Of a stretch of 64,000 nt of DNA, positions 63,359-64,000 are shown piece by piece. The translations under genes were made by a program, and so were the position numbers. This stretch comes from Pannonibacter phragmitetus_B. GTDB taxonomy: Bacteria; Pseudomonadota; Alphaproteobacteria; Rhizobiales; Stappiaceae. Location of the stretch: assembly GCF_050510895.1 (NCBI RefSeq), contig NZ_JBNINT010000001.1, forward strand, positions 2,728,001-2,792,000. The letters run 5' to 3'. Position 1 is the first letter of the stretch. Every line of letters starts with the position of its first letter. A model generated the notes under the pieces. It did not search any database, was not told the DNA's origin, and saw only the letters and a program-made list of their open reading frames with translations.

Positions 63359-64000
63359 GCTCTCACACTTGCGCCCTTCCAGGGGCCCTCTGAGGCGATG
63401 CCGAACTGCTGGCGGTAGGCGGCAGGTGGCAGGCCTGTGAGCTTCTGGAACACCTTGCGAAAAGCTGCCGGGTCAGAATAGCCGACATCCCACGCAATCC
63501 GGTCGACAGGCGTCAATGTGCGCTCCAGAGCCTCCCGGGCCTTGGCGATGCGGACCTGCTGCAGGTATTCGACGGGAGACAGCCCTGTAGCAGCGGAGAA
63601 GCGGCGCAGAAAGGTACGTGCTGTCATGCCCGCAGTGGCGGCAAGACCGGTGACACCTTGCAGGCTGGCAGCCTCGGCATGGATCCGGTGCTGGCATTGC
63701 CGGATCGCATCGTCGCCATGGTCCAGCCGCGGTATGAACTGCGCAAACGGACGCTGGCTCTGACGAGGCGGCTCGATCAGCAGAAATCTGGCCGTGGCCA
63801 GCATCGTCGCAGGCCCCAGCAGCCGTCCAACCAGCGTCAGCCCCAGATCGGCCCAGGCAAGAATACCTCCGGCCGTCATGATGTCCCCTTCGTCGACCAC
63901 CATGTTCTCGTCGGCCAGGTGCACCTTGGGAAACCGTTGCGCCAGCTGTTGAGCGAAGGCCCAATGCGTCGTGGCGCGGCGTCCGTCAATCAGCCCGGTC
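63256..64000 (-). CDS. GlxA-family (DJ-1/PfpI + AraC) transcriptional regulator, 5'-truncated by window edge
   Basis: C-terminal 247 residues as read. The DJ-1/PfpI-like part has TGLIDGRRATTHWAFAQQLAQRFP and ADENMVVDEGDIMTAGGILAWADLGL. The AraC domain follows: LAATAGMTARTFLRRFSAATGLSPVEYLQQVRIAKAREALE and VDRIAWDVGYSDPAAFRKVFQKLTGLPPAAYRQQF. As read it overlaps the convergent hydrolase gene by 103 bases with an unlikely basic tail. Adding one base to the G4 run at 63382-63385 would end it at 63347 after EGRKCESSTL, nearly removing the overlap. I regard that repair as tentative. It is likely an activator of amine or amino-acid catabolism, by family analogy. Confidence 0.85.
   Translation of the reverse strand, partial: TGLIDGRRATTHWAFAQQLAQRFPKVHLADENMVVDEGDIMTAGGILAWADLGLTLVGRLLGPATMLATARFLLIEPPRQSQRPFAQFIPRLDHGDDAIRQCQHRIHAEAASLQGVTGLAATAGMTARTFLRRFSAATGLSPVEYLQQVRIAKAREALERTLTPVDRIAWDVGYSDPAAFRKVFQKLTGLPPAAYRQQFGIASEGPWKGASVRAQRFEIIQLRMRRQSVMRIGVPWVPVSNRAKRTG

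Noticed and set aside
1..64000. tRNA/rRNA genes, CRISPR arrays, insertion sequences, prophage or conjugation genes
   Set aside because: Looked for T-arm-like GGTTCGA blocks, regular repeats, terminal inverted repeats, transposase and phage motifs on both strands; none was convincing. The VirC1-like ATPase alone is not evidence of conjugation.

Overview
The window is GC-rich chromosomal DNA of an alphaproteobacterium, most like Hyphomicrobiales (Stappiaceae/Rhizobiaceae relatives). The evidence is the gene content: malate synthase G, MeaB, a DUF2585/UPF0314 membrane protein, a Tat-exported parallel beta-helix repeat protein, a transglutaminase-like cysteine peptidase, a Rhizobium-type (Cys/Ser-Lys) asparaginase and a fold-III ornithine/lysine decarboxylase. 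I assign no genus. I see no insertion sequence, prophage, CRISPR array, tRNA or rRNA.

Layout. 1-10.5 kb: a Tat multicopper oxidase running off the left edge, an M20 peptidase, a YoaK-like membrane protein, malate synthase G, a DMT permease, a CPA1 antiporter fused to a cyclic-nucleotide-binding domain, and an SDR enzyme. 10.8-15 kb: a beta-barrel surface protein, then a divergent MnmD methyltransferase and FAD oxidase that look like the two halves of MnmC, then a YbaK-type editing protein. 15-27 kb: an envelope/exopolysaccharide region holding a CBM60-like/OmpA secreted protein, UDP-glucose dehydrogenase, CysQ-like phosphatase, a BTLCP protease, small secreted and membrane proteins, an O-antigen-ligase-like polymerase, a PPP-type phosphatase, a Wzc-type tyrosine kinase and a priming sugar transferase. 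27-36 kb: transporter/Lrp pair, a chemoreceptor, a HerA-like ATPase, a hemolysin III protein and an L,D-transpeptidase. 36-49 kb: M19 dipeptidase, GntR regulator, beta-helix protein, MeaB, an aminotransferase-asparaginase-LOG operon, a 49-residue Cys/His microprotein, an adenylate cyclase, and a decarboxylase-acetyltransferase operon with a long leader. 50-64 kb: an EF-hand protein divergent from an OmpR/EnvZ-type pair, two rRNA-modification genes, a second chemoreceptor, RF3, a LysR regulator, a methyltransferase, an orphan ParA/VirC1-like ATPase, an alpha/beta hydrolase and a partial GlxA-type regulator.

The most striking structural signal is that seven otherwise textbook genes are broken by eight one-base length errors, each lying in a run of four G or C. 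Changing the run by one base restores a full-length family protein every time. Sequencing or assembly error is the likeliest cause. I give these genes as whole spans and state the repair. Biologically, the split MnmC pair, the polysaccharide locus with its embedded PPP phosphatase, the CBM-OmpA protein, the EF-hand/two-component pair, the decarboxylase leader, and the G-quadruplex-like leader of the asparaginase operon deserve a second look.
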